18,403 nt of DNA from CAKUIA01 sp034180465 (GTDB lineage Bacteria; Verrucomicrobiota; Verrucomicrobiia; Opitutales; Intestinicryptomonadaceae). Each line of letters opens with the position of its first letter. Position 1 is the first letter of the stretch. The notes under the pieces were generated by a model. It ran no database searches. It had not been told where the DNA came from and saw nothing but the letters and a program-made list of their open reading frames with translations. The DNA lies in the NCBI GenBank assembly GCA_034180465.1, contig JAXFOH010000028.1, positions 1-18,403 on the forward strand, given 5' to 3'. The position numbers and the translations under genes were made by a program. Shown one piece after another: positions 6,569 to 14,292 of the stretch.

Positions 6569-7768
6569 ATGATGAGAGCTTTTTTAATTTTGTTTTCGGT
6601 GCTTGCGGTTTTTTGCGGTTATGCAAATGCGCAGGGCATTTCTGGCGGCGTAGTTTCTATCGACAAAGGGCTTAGCAAAGTTCCCGTATACAGCATTGCC
6701 GTTTCGGCAGATTCTCCCGAACTTAAGGCGGCGGCAACGCGCGCATTTTCAAGCCACGGCAGCTACAATATTGTGCCGGAAAAATCCTCGCAGTTTGTGT
6801 TCCATTTTTCAAGCGTTGGGGTAAATGCCGTAAAGCTTTCTATTAAAGGCGGCGGCACCTTCGAACAAATCGTTTACGGCGACAGCACTTTTAACGCCCT
6901 CATGCGCGCTTGCGACTTGGCCGTGGTAAAAACCCTCGGCGGCAACGGCTACTTTGCGGGCAAAATAACCTTTGCAAGCGACAAAACTTCGCATAAGGAA
7001 ATTTACGCGGGCGACTTATTCTTTAACAGGGTTCGCCAGCTTACAAACGACAAATCCGAATCCATATTCCCACTTTGGAGTGCCGATGGCACAAAGATTC
7101 TGTATTCCGGCTACTATAGGTCGGGTTTTATGGACTTGTACGAGCTTGATTTAAGCAAGGGCACAAGAAGGCCCTTTGCCCAATATAGGGGCGCAAATGC
7201 GGGCGGTGCCCCAAGCCCCGACGGCCGCAAGGTTGCCATGATTTTAACTACGAGCGGCAACGCCGAAATCTGGCTTGCCGATTCTAACGGCCGCAACGTT
7301 AAAAGGCTTACAAAGACACAGGCGGTAGAATCTTCGCCGAACTGGTCGCCCGACGGCAAAACTTTGGTGTTTGCCTCCGACGCGCGCGGCGGCCCGCAAA
7401 TCTACAAAATGTCGGTTAACGGCGGCAAGTTTGTGAGAGTGCCCACAAACATAAGCGGCTATTGCTCCGAACCTTCGTTTAATCCTGTAGATCCGTCTAA
7501 AATAGTGTTTACAGCCGCCGTTGCAAGGGGCTTTCAGGTTGCCGTATACGATGCAAAAGAACGCAAAAGCAAGTTTATAACTTCGGGCTCGGAAAGATGC
7601 TCGCAGCCAAAATGGCTTGCCGACGGCCGCCACATAATATTTACAAAGGAAAAGGGCGGCAAACGCTCGTTGTGGATTGTGGATTCCGAGAGGGGAAAGC
7701 AAACTTTGCTGCACTCGAAATCTATTGGCAACTGCTGTGAAGCAAGCTACTTTTACCCCGCGCGATAA
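6569..7768 (+). CDS. tolB: TolB-like periplasmic beta-propeller protein
   Basis: A 399-residue exported protein. Residues 1-22 form a signal peptide ending in NAQ. Residues 38-125 resemble the TolB N-terminal alpha/beta domain. From about 155 the WD40-like (PD40) repeats begin, with the signatures PLWSADGTKILYSG (168-181), PSPDGRKVAMI (215-225), PNWSPDGKTLVFAS (257-270), PSFNP...KIVFTA (302-316) and PKWLADGRHIIFT (347-359), consistent with a six-bladed propeller. TolB interacts with the lipoprotein Pal and the TolA/Q/R machine to keep the outer membrane attached during division; that implies a Gram-negative envelope. None of tolQ, tolR, tolA or pal is adjacent, so a related propeller protein with another role is possible. 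The ATG at 6569 is followed at once by a second ATG. The only purine-rich candidate (TAGGAG) is about 24 bp upstream, too far to serve as a normal ribosome site. Confidence 0.85.
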   Translation: MMRAFLILFSVLAVFCGYANAQGISGGVVSIDKGLSKVPVYSIAVSADSPELKAAATRAFSSHGSYNIVPEKSSQFVFHFSSVGVNAVKLSIKGGGTFEQIVYGDSTFNALMRACDLAVVKTLGGNGYFAGKITFASDKTSHKEIYAGDLFFNRVRQLTNDKSESIFPLWSADGTKILYSGYYRSGFMDLYELDLSKGTRRPFAQYRGANAGGAPSPDGRKVAMILTTSGNAEIWLADSNGRNVKRLTKTQAVESSPNWSPDGKTLVFASDARGGPQIYKMSVNGGKFVRVPTNISGYCSEPSFNPVDPSKIVFTAAVARGFQVAVYDAKERKSKFITSGSERCSQPKWLADGRHIIFTKEKGGKRSLWIVDSERGKQTLLHSKSIGNCCEASYFYPAR

Positions 7769-8380
7769 ATGAATATTTTTACCCTGGATTTAGAGGGGGT
7801 TTTAATTCCCGAAATTTGGATACGCTTTGCAAAGTCGGTTGGCATTGCAGAGCTTGAACGCACTACGCGCGACGAGCCCGACTACGACAGGCTTATGCGC
7901 TATAGGCTAGACATTCTCGACAAGCACAACCTTAAAATGCCCGACATAGAAAAGGTGCTGTCGAAAATAGAGCCGCTTGAAGGCGCAAAAGAGTTTTTAG
8001 ACTGGCTTAAAAGCAAGGGCCGTGTTGTGATTTTATCGGACACTTTCGAGCAGTTTGCAAACCCCATTATGAAGCACTTGGGCTACCCTACACTGTTTTG
8101 CCACTCGCTTGTGGTTGAAAAATGTGGCAGAATATCGGGTTATAAACTGCGCATGGCAGATCAAAAACGCAAGTCGGTAGAGGCTTTCCGCTCTCTAAAC
8201 TTCAATGTTATAGCTTCGGGCGATTCCTACAACGATCTGTCTATGCTAAGGGCGGCAAACAGCGCGGTTTTATATAGACCCACGGCAAAGTTTGCCGCCG
8301 AAAATTCCGATTTACCCGTAGCCGAAAACTACGCACAACTAAAACAAAAATTTGAGGAATTGGAAAAAATTTATGGCTAA
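7769..8380 (+). CDS. thrH: Bifunctional phosphoserine phosphatase / homoserine phosphotransferase
   Basis: A 203-residue HAD-superfamily enzyme that matches Pseudomonas ThrH along its whole length. Motif I is DLEG (D7, E9) in place of the common DxDGT, followed by VLIPEIWIRFA, which is distinctive of ThrH. Motif II is ILSDTF (S90), a conserved lysine region KRKSVEAF lies at 133-140, and motif III is GDSYND (151-156). ThrH dephosphorylates phosphoserine, the last step of serine synthesis, and can pass the phosphate to homoserine. The ATG directly abuts the tolB stop codon (TAA-ATG, zero gap), and the 3' end overlaps purM by 8 bp, so translation is probably coupled. No serB, serA or threonine genes are close by. 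Family assignment is strong; the dual activity is known for the Pseudomonas protein and is assumed here. Confidence 0.93.
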   Translation: MNIFTLDLEGVLIPEIWIRFAKSVGIAELERTTRDEPDYDRLMRYRLDILDKHNLKMPDIEKVLSKIEPLEGAKEFLDWLKSKGRVVILSDTFEQFANPIMKHLGYPTLFCHSLVVEKCGRISGYKLRMADQKRKSVEAFRSLNFNVIASGDSYNDLSMLRAANSAVLYRPTAKFAAENSDLPVAENYAQLKQKFEELEKIYG

Positions 8381-9569
8381 CAACAAAGGAAGATACGCAC
8401 AACGCGGCGTTTCGGCAGGCAAGGAAGAAGTCCACTCGGCGGTAGACAAGCTAGACAGGGGCATATTCCCCTCTGCATTCTGCAAGATTACCGAAGACTA
8501 CCTTACCGGCTCGCGCAAAAAGTGCAATGTTATACACTCCGACGGCAGCGGAACAAAATCCATTATCGCCTATTTATATTATAAGGAAACTGGCGACGCT
8601 TCGGTATTTAAGGGCATTTCGCAAGACTCTATTGTTATGAACATAGACGACTTGCTTTGTATTGGCGTATACGACAGAATTTTGTTGTCGAACACCCTAA
8701 ACAGAAACGCCAAGAATATAGACGGCAAGGCTCTTGCCGCCCTTATTAACGGTGCGGAGGAATTTTTGGCAACGCTCAGGAAATACGGAGTGAAAATCTA
8801 CGGCGGCGGCGGCGAAACCGCCGATACAGGCGACATAACGGGCACCGTTGCGGTAGACTCGTGCGCGGTTGCCGTTATGGACAAAAAGTCGGTAATTAGC
8901 GGAGACGCAATTAAACCGGGTTTGGCTATTGTGGGGTTGGCTTCTTTTGGCAGGGCAACTTACGAAACTTTCGAAAACAGCGGCATAGGCTCTAACGGGC
9001 TTACCAGCGCGCGCCACGATATGCTTTGCAAGTACTACGCAAAAAAATATCCAGAAACTTTCGACAAAAACATCGACAAAAAATTCGTATATTGCGGTCC
9101 ATACAAGTTTGCCGACAAGCTGCCCGATTCTGATATGACGGTAGCCGAGGCGATATTGTCGCCTACAAGAACCTATGCTCCCGTAATTGCAAAGCTTGCA
9201 AAAAAGCACAAGAGCCTAATTAAAGGCCTTGTTCACTGCTCGGGCGGCGGGCAGACAAAATGCCTGCGCTTCGGCAAAGGGGTGCACTTTGTAAAAGACA
9301 ATCTTTTTGACCCCCCTGCGGTTTTCAAGGCAATTCAAAACGCAAGCAAAACCACGCTAAAGGAAATGTACGAAGTCTACAATATGGGGCACAGAATGGA
9401 AGTTTACTGTGCCGAAAAAGACGTAGACAAAGTTATTGCCATAGCCAAAAGCTTTAAAATTGCCGCCCAAAAAGTGGGCTACACCGAAAAGACGCAGCGC
9501 GCCGACGGCAAAAACCATCTAACAATTAAACTTGGCTCTAAACGCATAGAATACGGGCCGAGAGACTAA
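8373..9569 (+). CDS. purM: Phosphoribosylformylglycinamidine cyclo-ligase, long type (AIR synthase)
   Basis: A 398-residue PurM-family enzyme that closes the imidazole ring of purines (FGAM to AIR, ATP-dependent). It matches the long form familiar from Bacteroidota: RYAQRGVSAGKEEVHSAV near the start, HSDGSGTKS (about 55-63), MNIDDLLCIGV, GGGGETADTGD for ATP/metal binding, SNGLTSARHDM, ILSPTRTYAPVI, LVHCSGGGQTKC and the closing NMGHRMEVYC. The E. coli type is shorter (about 345 aa). The ATG at 8373 is preferred over an in-frame TTG at 8352, because family proteins begin close to it. It lies inside the end of thrH (8-bp overlap). GAGGA at 8354-8358 is 14 bases upstream, longer than optimal. No other pur genes are beside it. 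Confidence 0.92.
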   Translation: MANNKGRYAQRGVSAGKEEVHSAVDKLDRGIFPSAFCKITEDYLTGSRKKCNVIHSDGSGTKSIIAYLYYKETGDASVFKGISQDSIVMNIDDLLCIGVYDRILLSNTLNRNAKNIDGKALAALINGAEEFLATLRKYGVKIYGGGGETADTGDITGTVAVDSCAVAVMDKKSVISGDAIKPGLAIVGLASFGRATYETFENSGIGSNGLTSARHDMLCKYYAKKYPETFDKNIDKKFVYCGPYKFADKLPDSDMTVAEAILSPTRTYAPVIAKLAKKHKSLIKGLVHCSGGGQTKCLRFGKGVHFVKDNLFDPPAVFKAIQNASKTTLKEMYEVYNMGHRMEVYCAEKDVDKVIAIAKSFKIAAQKVGYTEKTQRADGKNHLTIKLGSKRIEYGPRD

Positions 9570-9583
9570 TATATTTTTGCAAA

Positions 9584-10687
9584 ATGTTAAAAGCAGGTAT
9601 AGTAGGTTTGCCGAATGTTGGCAAAAGCACTTTGTTTAACGCGCTGACACGCTCTAGAAAAGCCGAGGTCGCAAATTATCCCTTCTGCACAATAGAGCCC
9701 AATGTTGGCGTTGTTGAAGTTCCAGACTCCAGGCTTGCGCCTTTGGCGAAAATCGCAAAAACTTCGGTAATAGTTCCGGCGGCTGTAGAGTTTGTAGACA
9801 TTGCAGGGTTGGTTGCGGGTGCGTCTAAGGGCGAGGGCTTGGGCAACAAGTTTTTGGCAAACATACGCGAGGTAGACGCAATTGTTCAGGTTGTGCGCTG
9901 CTTCGACGACGACGATATTCTGCATTCGGTAGGTTCTGTAGACCCTGTAAGGGATATAGAAATTATTTCTACCGAGCTTGCCTTGGCAGACTTGCAAAGC
10001 TGCGAAAAGCAGCTTGAAAACAATATCCGCAAAGCAAAGGGTATGGACAAGGAGGCAATAAAGAATGTGGATTTGCTAAAGCGTTTGGTAGACCACCTAA
10101 ACTCGCTTAAGCCCGCCAGCACTTTAGATTGCAGCGACGACGACAAAGAGCGTATGAAAGGCTACTTTTTACTTACGGCAAAGCCCGTTATATATGCCTG
10201 CAACGTTTCCGACACCGACATTGCCGACCCTTCGCAAAACGCGTATGTGGGAAAGGTAAGGCAATTTGCAAAAACCGAGCACAACGCTTCAACCTGCGTA
10301 ATTTGCGCAAAGCTTGAGGAAGAGCTTTCGGAATTGTCCAAAGAAGAGGCAAAAAGCTACATTCAGGAAATGGGCGCAAAAGACAGCGGCGTTTCGGAGC
10401 TTATTAGAGCGACATATTCGCTTTTGGGTCTGGCAAGCTATTTTACTGCGGGCGAAAAAGAAGCCAAGGCTTGGACGTTCGTTAAGGGAATGACGGCCCC
10501 CCAGTGCGCGGGCGTAATACACACCGACTTTGAAAAAGGCTTTATCAAAGCAGAAGTTATTTCGGCAAAAGACCTTATAGAATACGGTTCGTTTGCCGCC
10601 GCCAGAGAGGCGGGCAAATACAGGCTTGAGGGGAAGGACTATGTTTTTCAGGACGGCGACGTTGCCGTCTTTAGATTCAACAACTAG
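9584..10687 (+). CDS. ychF: Redox-related/ribosome-associated P-loop ATPase YchF (OLA1 family)
   Basis: A 367-residue protein, close to the usual 363. The P-loop GLPNVGKST (8-16) is followed by the family-specific switch region VDIAGLVAGASKGEGLGNKF (71-90). There the catalytic glutamine of normal GTPases is replaced by leucine, as expected for YchF. The C-terminal TGS-like domain ends with GVIHTDFEKGFIKAEV and GKDYVFQDGDVAVFRF. YchF prefers ATP over GTP, binds ribosomes and is linked to oxidative stress responses. The usual base-recognition segment reads YACNVSDTD, where many relatives have NVDE; this is a small deviation. The 14-bp gap to purM and 11-bp gap to the next gene suggest one transcript. 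There is no Shine-Dalgarno before the ATG, only TTTTTGCAAA. Confidence 0.96.
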   Translation: MLKAGIVGLPNVGKSTLFNALTRSRKAEVANYPFCTIEPNVGVVEVPDSRLAPLAKIAKTSVIVPAAVEFVDIAGLVAGASKGEGLGNKFLANIREVDAIVQVVRCFDDDDILHSVGSVDPVRDIEIISTELALADLQSCEKQLENNIRKAKGMDKEAIKNVDLLKRLVDHLNSLKPASTLDCSDDDKERMKGYFLLTAKPVIYACNVSDTDIADPSQNAYVGKVRQFAKTEHNASTCVICAKLEEELSELSKEEAKSYIQEMGAKDSGVSELIRATYSLLGLASYFTAGEKEAKAWTFVKGMTAPQCAGVIHTDFEKGFIKAEVISAKDLIEYGSFAAAREAGKYRLEGKDYVFQDGDVAVFRFNN

Positions 10688-10698
10688 TTTTGCTTGTT

Positions 10699-11448
10699 AT
10701 GAAAATTAGGCCGGCCGCTATATTGACATCGCCGAAATTGGTGGTTGGTTTAATGCTGTATGCGGCGTTTTTGGTTTTTGTGCTTACGCTAGACCAAACG
10801 CGCTTGGGCGTTGAAGGCGCGGCGGAAAAATATGTACAATCTTTTTTTTGCGCGGTAGATTTGCCGTTTTTCCCCTACAAAATTCCGCTTTTGGGCGGAT
10901 TTTTTGTCGGGGTGCTTTTTGTCGGGGTGCTGTCGGCAAGCCTTATAACCTATAAAAAGGGTAAGATGGAGGCGTTCGGCTTTGCAATGGTGCATGCTTC
11001 GCTGGTGCTTTTGGTAATATCGGGTTTTTTGCAGTGTTTTTGGCGGCAACAGGCATATTTAACCCTTGCCGAAAACCAGACTGCAAATAAGCTAACGTTG
11101 TATTCGCAAAGCGGCAAAGCCACAGGCACGGTAAATCTTTTGTATTCCATAACACTAAAAAAATTCGAGGTGGAAAATTGGCAAAATAGCGATATAGCAA
11201 AGGAATATTCAAGCACTTTGGCATTCGAAAAAGACGGCGTTTTAGATATAAAAACCGTTAAGATGAACGCGCCAGTACAGTATGGGGCTTGGACATATTT
11301 CCAAAGCGGGTACCTAAACGACGGGAAAACAACAGTGCTTTTGGCGGTTAAAAACCCCGTAAAAATATTGCCTTATTTGGCGTTGATACTTGTGGTTTTA
11401 GGGTCGCTTATAATGTATTCGCAAAAACTTTTTGTGTCGCGGAAATGA
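10699..11448 (+). CDS. ccsB: Cytochrome c biogenesis protein CcsB/ResB, short form
   Basis: A 249-residue membrane protein with TM segments at about 13-31, 64-83, 94-113 and 223-243, and an extracytoplasmic stretch between the last two. H99 in MVHASLVLL fits the membrane histidine that ligates heme in CcsB. WTYFQSGY near residue 200 matches the conserved segment before the last helix. CcsB works with CcsA to export heme and attach it to CxxCH motifs of c-type cytochromes. The protein is far shorter than most ResB proteins (about 450 or more), because the large periplasmic domain is missing; the next gene carries an extra domain instead. The ATG at 10699 is used rather than the TTG at 10690. 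A perfect 15-bp tandem duplication (10901-10930) doubles FVGVL in the second helix. The stop overlaps ccsA by ATGA. Confidence 0.85.
   Translation: MKIRPAAILTSPKLVVGLMLYAAFLVFVLTLDQTRLGVEGAAEKYVQSFFCAVDLPFFPYKIPLLGGFFVGVLFVGVLSASLITYKKGKMEAFGFAMVHASLVLLVISGFLQCFWRQQAYLTLAENQTANKLTLYSQSGKATGTVNLLYSITLKKFEVENWQNSDIAKEYSSTLAFEKDGVLDIKTVKMNAPVQYGAWTYFQSGYLNDGKTTVLLAVKNPVKILPYLALILVVLGSLIMYSQKLFVSRK
10901..10930 (+). repeat. Perfect 15-bp tandem duplication inside ccsB
   Basis: The unit TTTTTGTCGGGGTGC occurs twice head to tail and in frame, encoding FVGVL-FVGVL in the second membrane helix of CcsB. It looks like a recent slippage duplication. The added residues lengthen the helix by about one and a half turns. 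Confidence 0.9.
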
Positions 11449-13208
11449 AAAAGCTGGATTCTATTTTTGTTTTGCTTTTGTGCTTTGTATGGCTCTTTTA
11501 CCCGTACATTGCAGGCTATATTTTCGGCGAGAGTTCCGAGTATTCGAATATGGGTGCACTTTGCGTGCAAAAAGAGGGCAGGAATATGCCGCTTTCGTCT
11601 GCCGCAAACGACGCATTGCGTATGTTAAGCGGCAAAAGCACGGTTGTAGTAGGCGGCAAAAAAGTTTCGGCAACAGAATATGTTTTAATGCTAAACGCGC
11701 AACTGCCGCAGGCATACCAAGCCTGCGTTTTTAGAATAGACGACTTGGGCTTGCGCAAAGCCTTAAATTTAAAAAGCCGCTATGCTTCCTATAATTTGCT
11801 TAAAGAAAATGCGCAAAAACTTGCCAACAACGCCGCTTTTTTAAAGCTTGCCCAGAATGTTTTGGCGTTTGAAACGCTTGGCGAAACTTTTGTATATTCG
11901 CCCGGCAATGCCGACTTTGCGCCATCAAAATTTTTTGCATATTGGCAAAATGAAGTTGCAGCTTCGCAACGCGAAATTTTGCAGGCGGGAATGCAAAACA
12001 GGGAAGTCGACGATTCCAAAATATACAACGCGGGCAAAATTTTGGCGTTGTTAAGGGAAAAACAGGCTATATTTAATTCGCAAAAAGATTTTTCGTTTAA
12101 GCCGCTATATGCCGAAAACCGCCCCGTTGGGGCTTTCGATTTTCTGCTGGAGCGCAATCCAGACGCACTTTCAAAGAAAATAAATTCGGCATACTGTAAA
12201 TATTTTGAGTCATTAAACGCAGGCAACATTGCCAATGCCGCCAAGCTAAAGCAACAGTTTTTGGCGCAAAGCCCGTTTAAAATTAGGTTTGAAGATTTCG
12301 CAAACAATCTAGACATATTTTATAAGGCGTTTGTGCTGTTTTGCGCGGCTGCAATATGCGGGTTATTGGCGTGGCTAGGCGGTGGCAAAAAAGGATTTTT
12401 TTATACGGCGTTTATAGCAACTGCGACAGCAGCAACTTTGTTTTGCTGCTTTGCTTTGGCAATGCGTTGCTACATACAGCTAAGACCTCCCATTACAAAC
12501 CTGTATTCTTCGGCGGTGTTTACTGGCACCGTTTGCGCGCTCGTTTCTATGGTACTTTGGTGCGTAAAAAGAAATTCTATATACCCCTTTGCGGGGTGCG
12601 TTATAGGGGCGTCATCTTCGCTTGTGGCTGTAAATTTGCCCTACGGAGGGGATACAATGGGGCAGATGCGCGCCGTGCTAAATTCCAATTTTTACCTTAC
12701 CGTGCACGTTGTTATAATTATGCTGGGCTATTGCGCGGCGTTGTTGGCGGCGTCAATTGCGTCGCTTAGGCTTGTTGGCAATGCGATTTCGCTAAAAAAA
12801 TCTTCGAAAGCGCAAACCGCAAAGTGCGTTGCCACAGTTGCCGCAATTATGCGTTGGGCTTTGGTTTTTGTATTTGCGGGCACAATGCTCGGAGGCGTGT
12901 GGGCAGACTTTAGCTGGGGGCGTTTTTGGGGGTGGGACCCAAAAGAAAACGGGGCTTTGCTTTTGCTTTTATATTTGGCTGTTTGCGTTCACTGCAAGTC
13001 GCTTGCAATTGTGGGCAATAGGGCTTTTTTGGGAATGGCAAGCTTAACTACGGTTGCGGTAATTTGGGCGTGGTTTGGCGTTAATATGCTGGGGATTGGC
13101 CTGCATAGCTACGGCTTTTTTGGCGGCAATTGGTTTGCATTTTTAGCGGTTGTTACAGTGCAGATATTGGTTGCCGCACTTTGCAAAATCCGCGAAAGGA
13201 ACGAATAG
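11445..13208 (+). CDS. ccsA: Cytochrome c biogenesis protein CcsA with N-terminal extracytoplasmic domain
   Basis: A 587-residue protein in two parts. Residues 6-26 form a first membrane helix, then about 27-290 are hydrophilic and probably periplasmic. Residues 292-580 form a CcsA core with about eight helices. The core shows RPPITNLYSSAVF (347-359), a heme-ligand histidine H421 in LTVHVVIIMLGY, the WWD heme-handling motif WGRFWGWDPKEN (491-502), and the second histidine H554 in GIGLHSYGF. CcsA presents heme for attachment to apocytochrome c. The usual stand-alone CcsA is only about 300 residues; the added ~265-residue N-terminal domain resembles the position of the periplasmic domain of fused CcsBA proteins. 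It shares ATGA with ccsB. Its 3' end is convergent with tsaD, 28 bp away. No cytochrome c or nrf gene is adjacent, so its client is unknown. Confidence 0.93.
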   Translation: MKKLDSIFVLLLCFVWLFYPYIAGYIFGESSEYSNMGALCVQKEGRNMPLSSAANDALRMLSGKSTVVVGGKKVSATEYVLMLNAQLPQAYQACVFRIDDLGLRKALNLKSRYASYNLLKENAQKLANNAAFLKLAQNVLAFETLGETFVYSPGNADFAPSKFFAYWQNEVAASQREILQAGMQNREVDDSKIYNAGKILALLREKQAIFNSQKDFSFKPLYAENRPVGAFDFLLERNPDALSKKINSAYCKYFESLNAGNIANAAKLKQQFLAQSPFKIRFEDFANNLDIFYKAFVLFCAAAICGLLAWLGGGKKGFFYTAFIATATAATLFCCFALAMRCYIQLRPPITNLYSSAVFTGTVCALVSMVLWCVKRNSIYPFAGCVIGASSSLVAVNLPYGGDTMGQMRAVLNSNFYLTVHVVIIMLGYCAALLAASIASLRLVGNAISLKKSSKAQTAKCVATVAAIMRWALVFVFAGTMLGGVWADFSWGRFWGWDPKENGALLLLLYLAVCVHCKSLAIVGNRAFLGMASLTTVAVIWAWFGVNMLGIGLHSYGFFGGNWFAFLAVVTVQILVAALCKIRERNE

Positions 13209-13236
13209 CTTTTCCCTTTTATAATTTGCAAAAATT

Positions 13237-14292
13237 TTATCTCTCGCAAAGTTCAAGCGAAGGCTTTACCGGTATAGAGCCCGCGGGGCAAATTGTGTTG
13301 TTTTCGTCTAACCAGGCGGCAAAGGCTATCATTGATGCGTTGTCGCCCCTATGTTCCTTTTTTGCCGAAAAGAATTTGCAGCCGAGGCATTTTGCCATTT
13401 TTTCGAATTCGGCTCTTAAAAGCGAGTTGTTCGAAACCCCGCCGCTTATGCATATGCTTTTGTATGGCTTTTGCTTTGCAAATATAAGCGTTTTGCGTTT
13501 TAGCTGCTCTACAACCGCGCGCTGATACGAAGCGCATATGTCGGCATAATTTTCTTCTATTTGTTCAGGGCTAAGCTTTTCAAGAAAATATCTTAAGCTT
13601 GTTTTTAGCCCCGAAAAGCTGAACGAAATTTCGCCCTTATTGCCCATTGCCGTAGGGAAAATATATTTTTTCGGGTTGCCGTTCAGGGCATTTTTTTCAA
13701 GCAAAGGCCCTCCCGGATACGGCATTCCCAAAAGTTTTGCGCCTTTGTCTAAAGCTTCGCCCGCCGCATCGTCTAAAGTTTCGGCAAGAATTTTAATTTG
13801 GCGGTCGGTGCCTATTTCTACAAGAATTGTGTTGCCGCCCGAGACTATAAGCGAAAGGCTGGGCAGCAAATCGGTAAAGTTTTTTTCGAAATTTATCGGG
13901 TCGCTTTCGTGAAGCGCAATAAAGGGCGAATGGCAATGCCCCCTTAGGTGGTTAACTCCGCAAATGGGTTTGTTGAAATATAACGCCAGCGCGCTTGCCG
14001 CGCACACGCCCATAGCCAAACAGTTTGGCAGCCCAGGCCCGTAGGTAACTGCAATTTTGTCTACACCGTTTATATCGAATTCGCGGGCTACTTTTTGGCA
14101 CAAAAATGGCAGCTTTTTTAGGTGTTCGGTGCTTGCCAAATCGGGAACAACGCCTCCGTAAAGCGCGTGCAAGTCTATTTGCGAGTGTATTATTTCGCTT
14201 ATAAAACCTTTTCGGGAATCGAATATAGCTAACGCTGATTCGTCGCACGAAGATTCCACAGCCAAAATTATTTCGTTTTTTAAAAAGCTCAT
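13237..14292 (-). CDS. tsaD: tRNA N6-adenosine threonylcarbamoyltransferase
   Basis: A 351-residue ASKHA-fold enzyme that transfers the threonylcarbamoyl group from TC-AMP to A37 of ANN-decoding tRNAs (t6A), normally with TsaB and TsaE. Seen: AVESSCDESALAI (11-23); the metal ligands H115 and H119 in VNHLRGHCHS, with D317 in RGDNASMIA; SGGNT (151-155); and ETLDDAAGEALDKGAKLLG (171-189). The protein is complete, with family length (E. coli 337). Its start is translationally coupled to radC by an ATGA overlap. It is the last gene of the thiD-radC-tsaD unit and runs towards ccsA, with no obvious hairpin between the two stop codons. Neither tsaB nor tsaE is next to it. Confidence 0.96.
   Translation of the reverse strand: MSFLKNEIILAVESSCDESALAIFDSRKGFISEIIHSQIDLHALYGGVVPDLASTEHLKKLPFLCQKVAREFDINGVDKIAVTYGPGLPNCLAMGVCAASALALYFNKPICGVNHLRGHCHSPFIALHESDPINFEKNFTDLLPSLSLIVSGGNTILVEIGTDRQIKILAETLDDAAGEALDKGAKLLGMPYPGGPLLEKNALNGNPKKYIFPTAMGNKGEISFSFSGLKTSLRYFLEKLSPEQIEENYADICASYQRAVVEQLKRKTLIFAKQKPYKSICISGGVSNNSLLRAEFEKMAKCLGCKFFSAKKEHRGDNASMIAFAAWLDENNTICPAGSIPVKPSLELCER

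Noticed and set aside
10723..10728. TTGACA inside ccsB (and another at 4941-4946 inside the exonuclease gene)
   Set aside because: Both are inside coding sequence without a convincing -10 box or a gene start at the right distance; chance matches.
11789..12316. A 175-codon open frame antisense to ccsA
   Set aside because: It is in the region of the ccsA N-terminal domain, has no start context or recognisable motif, and mirrors codon bias of the real gene.
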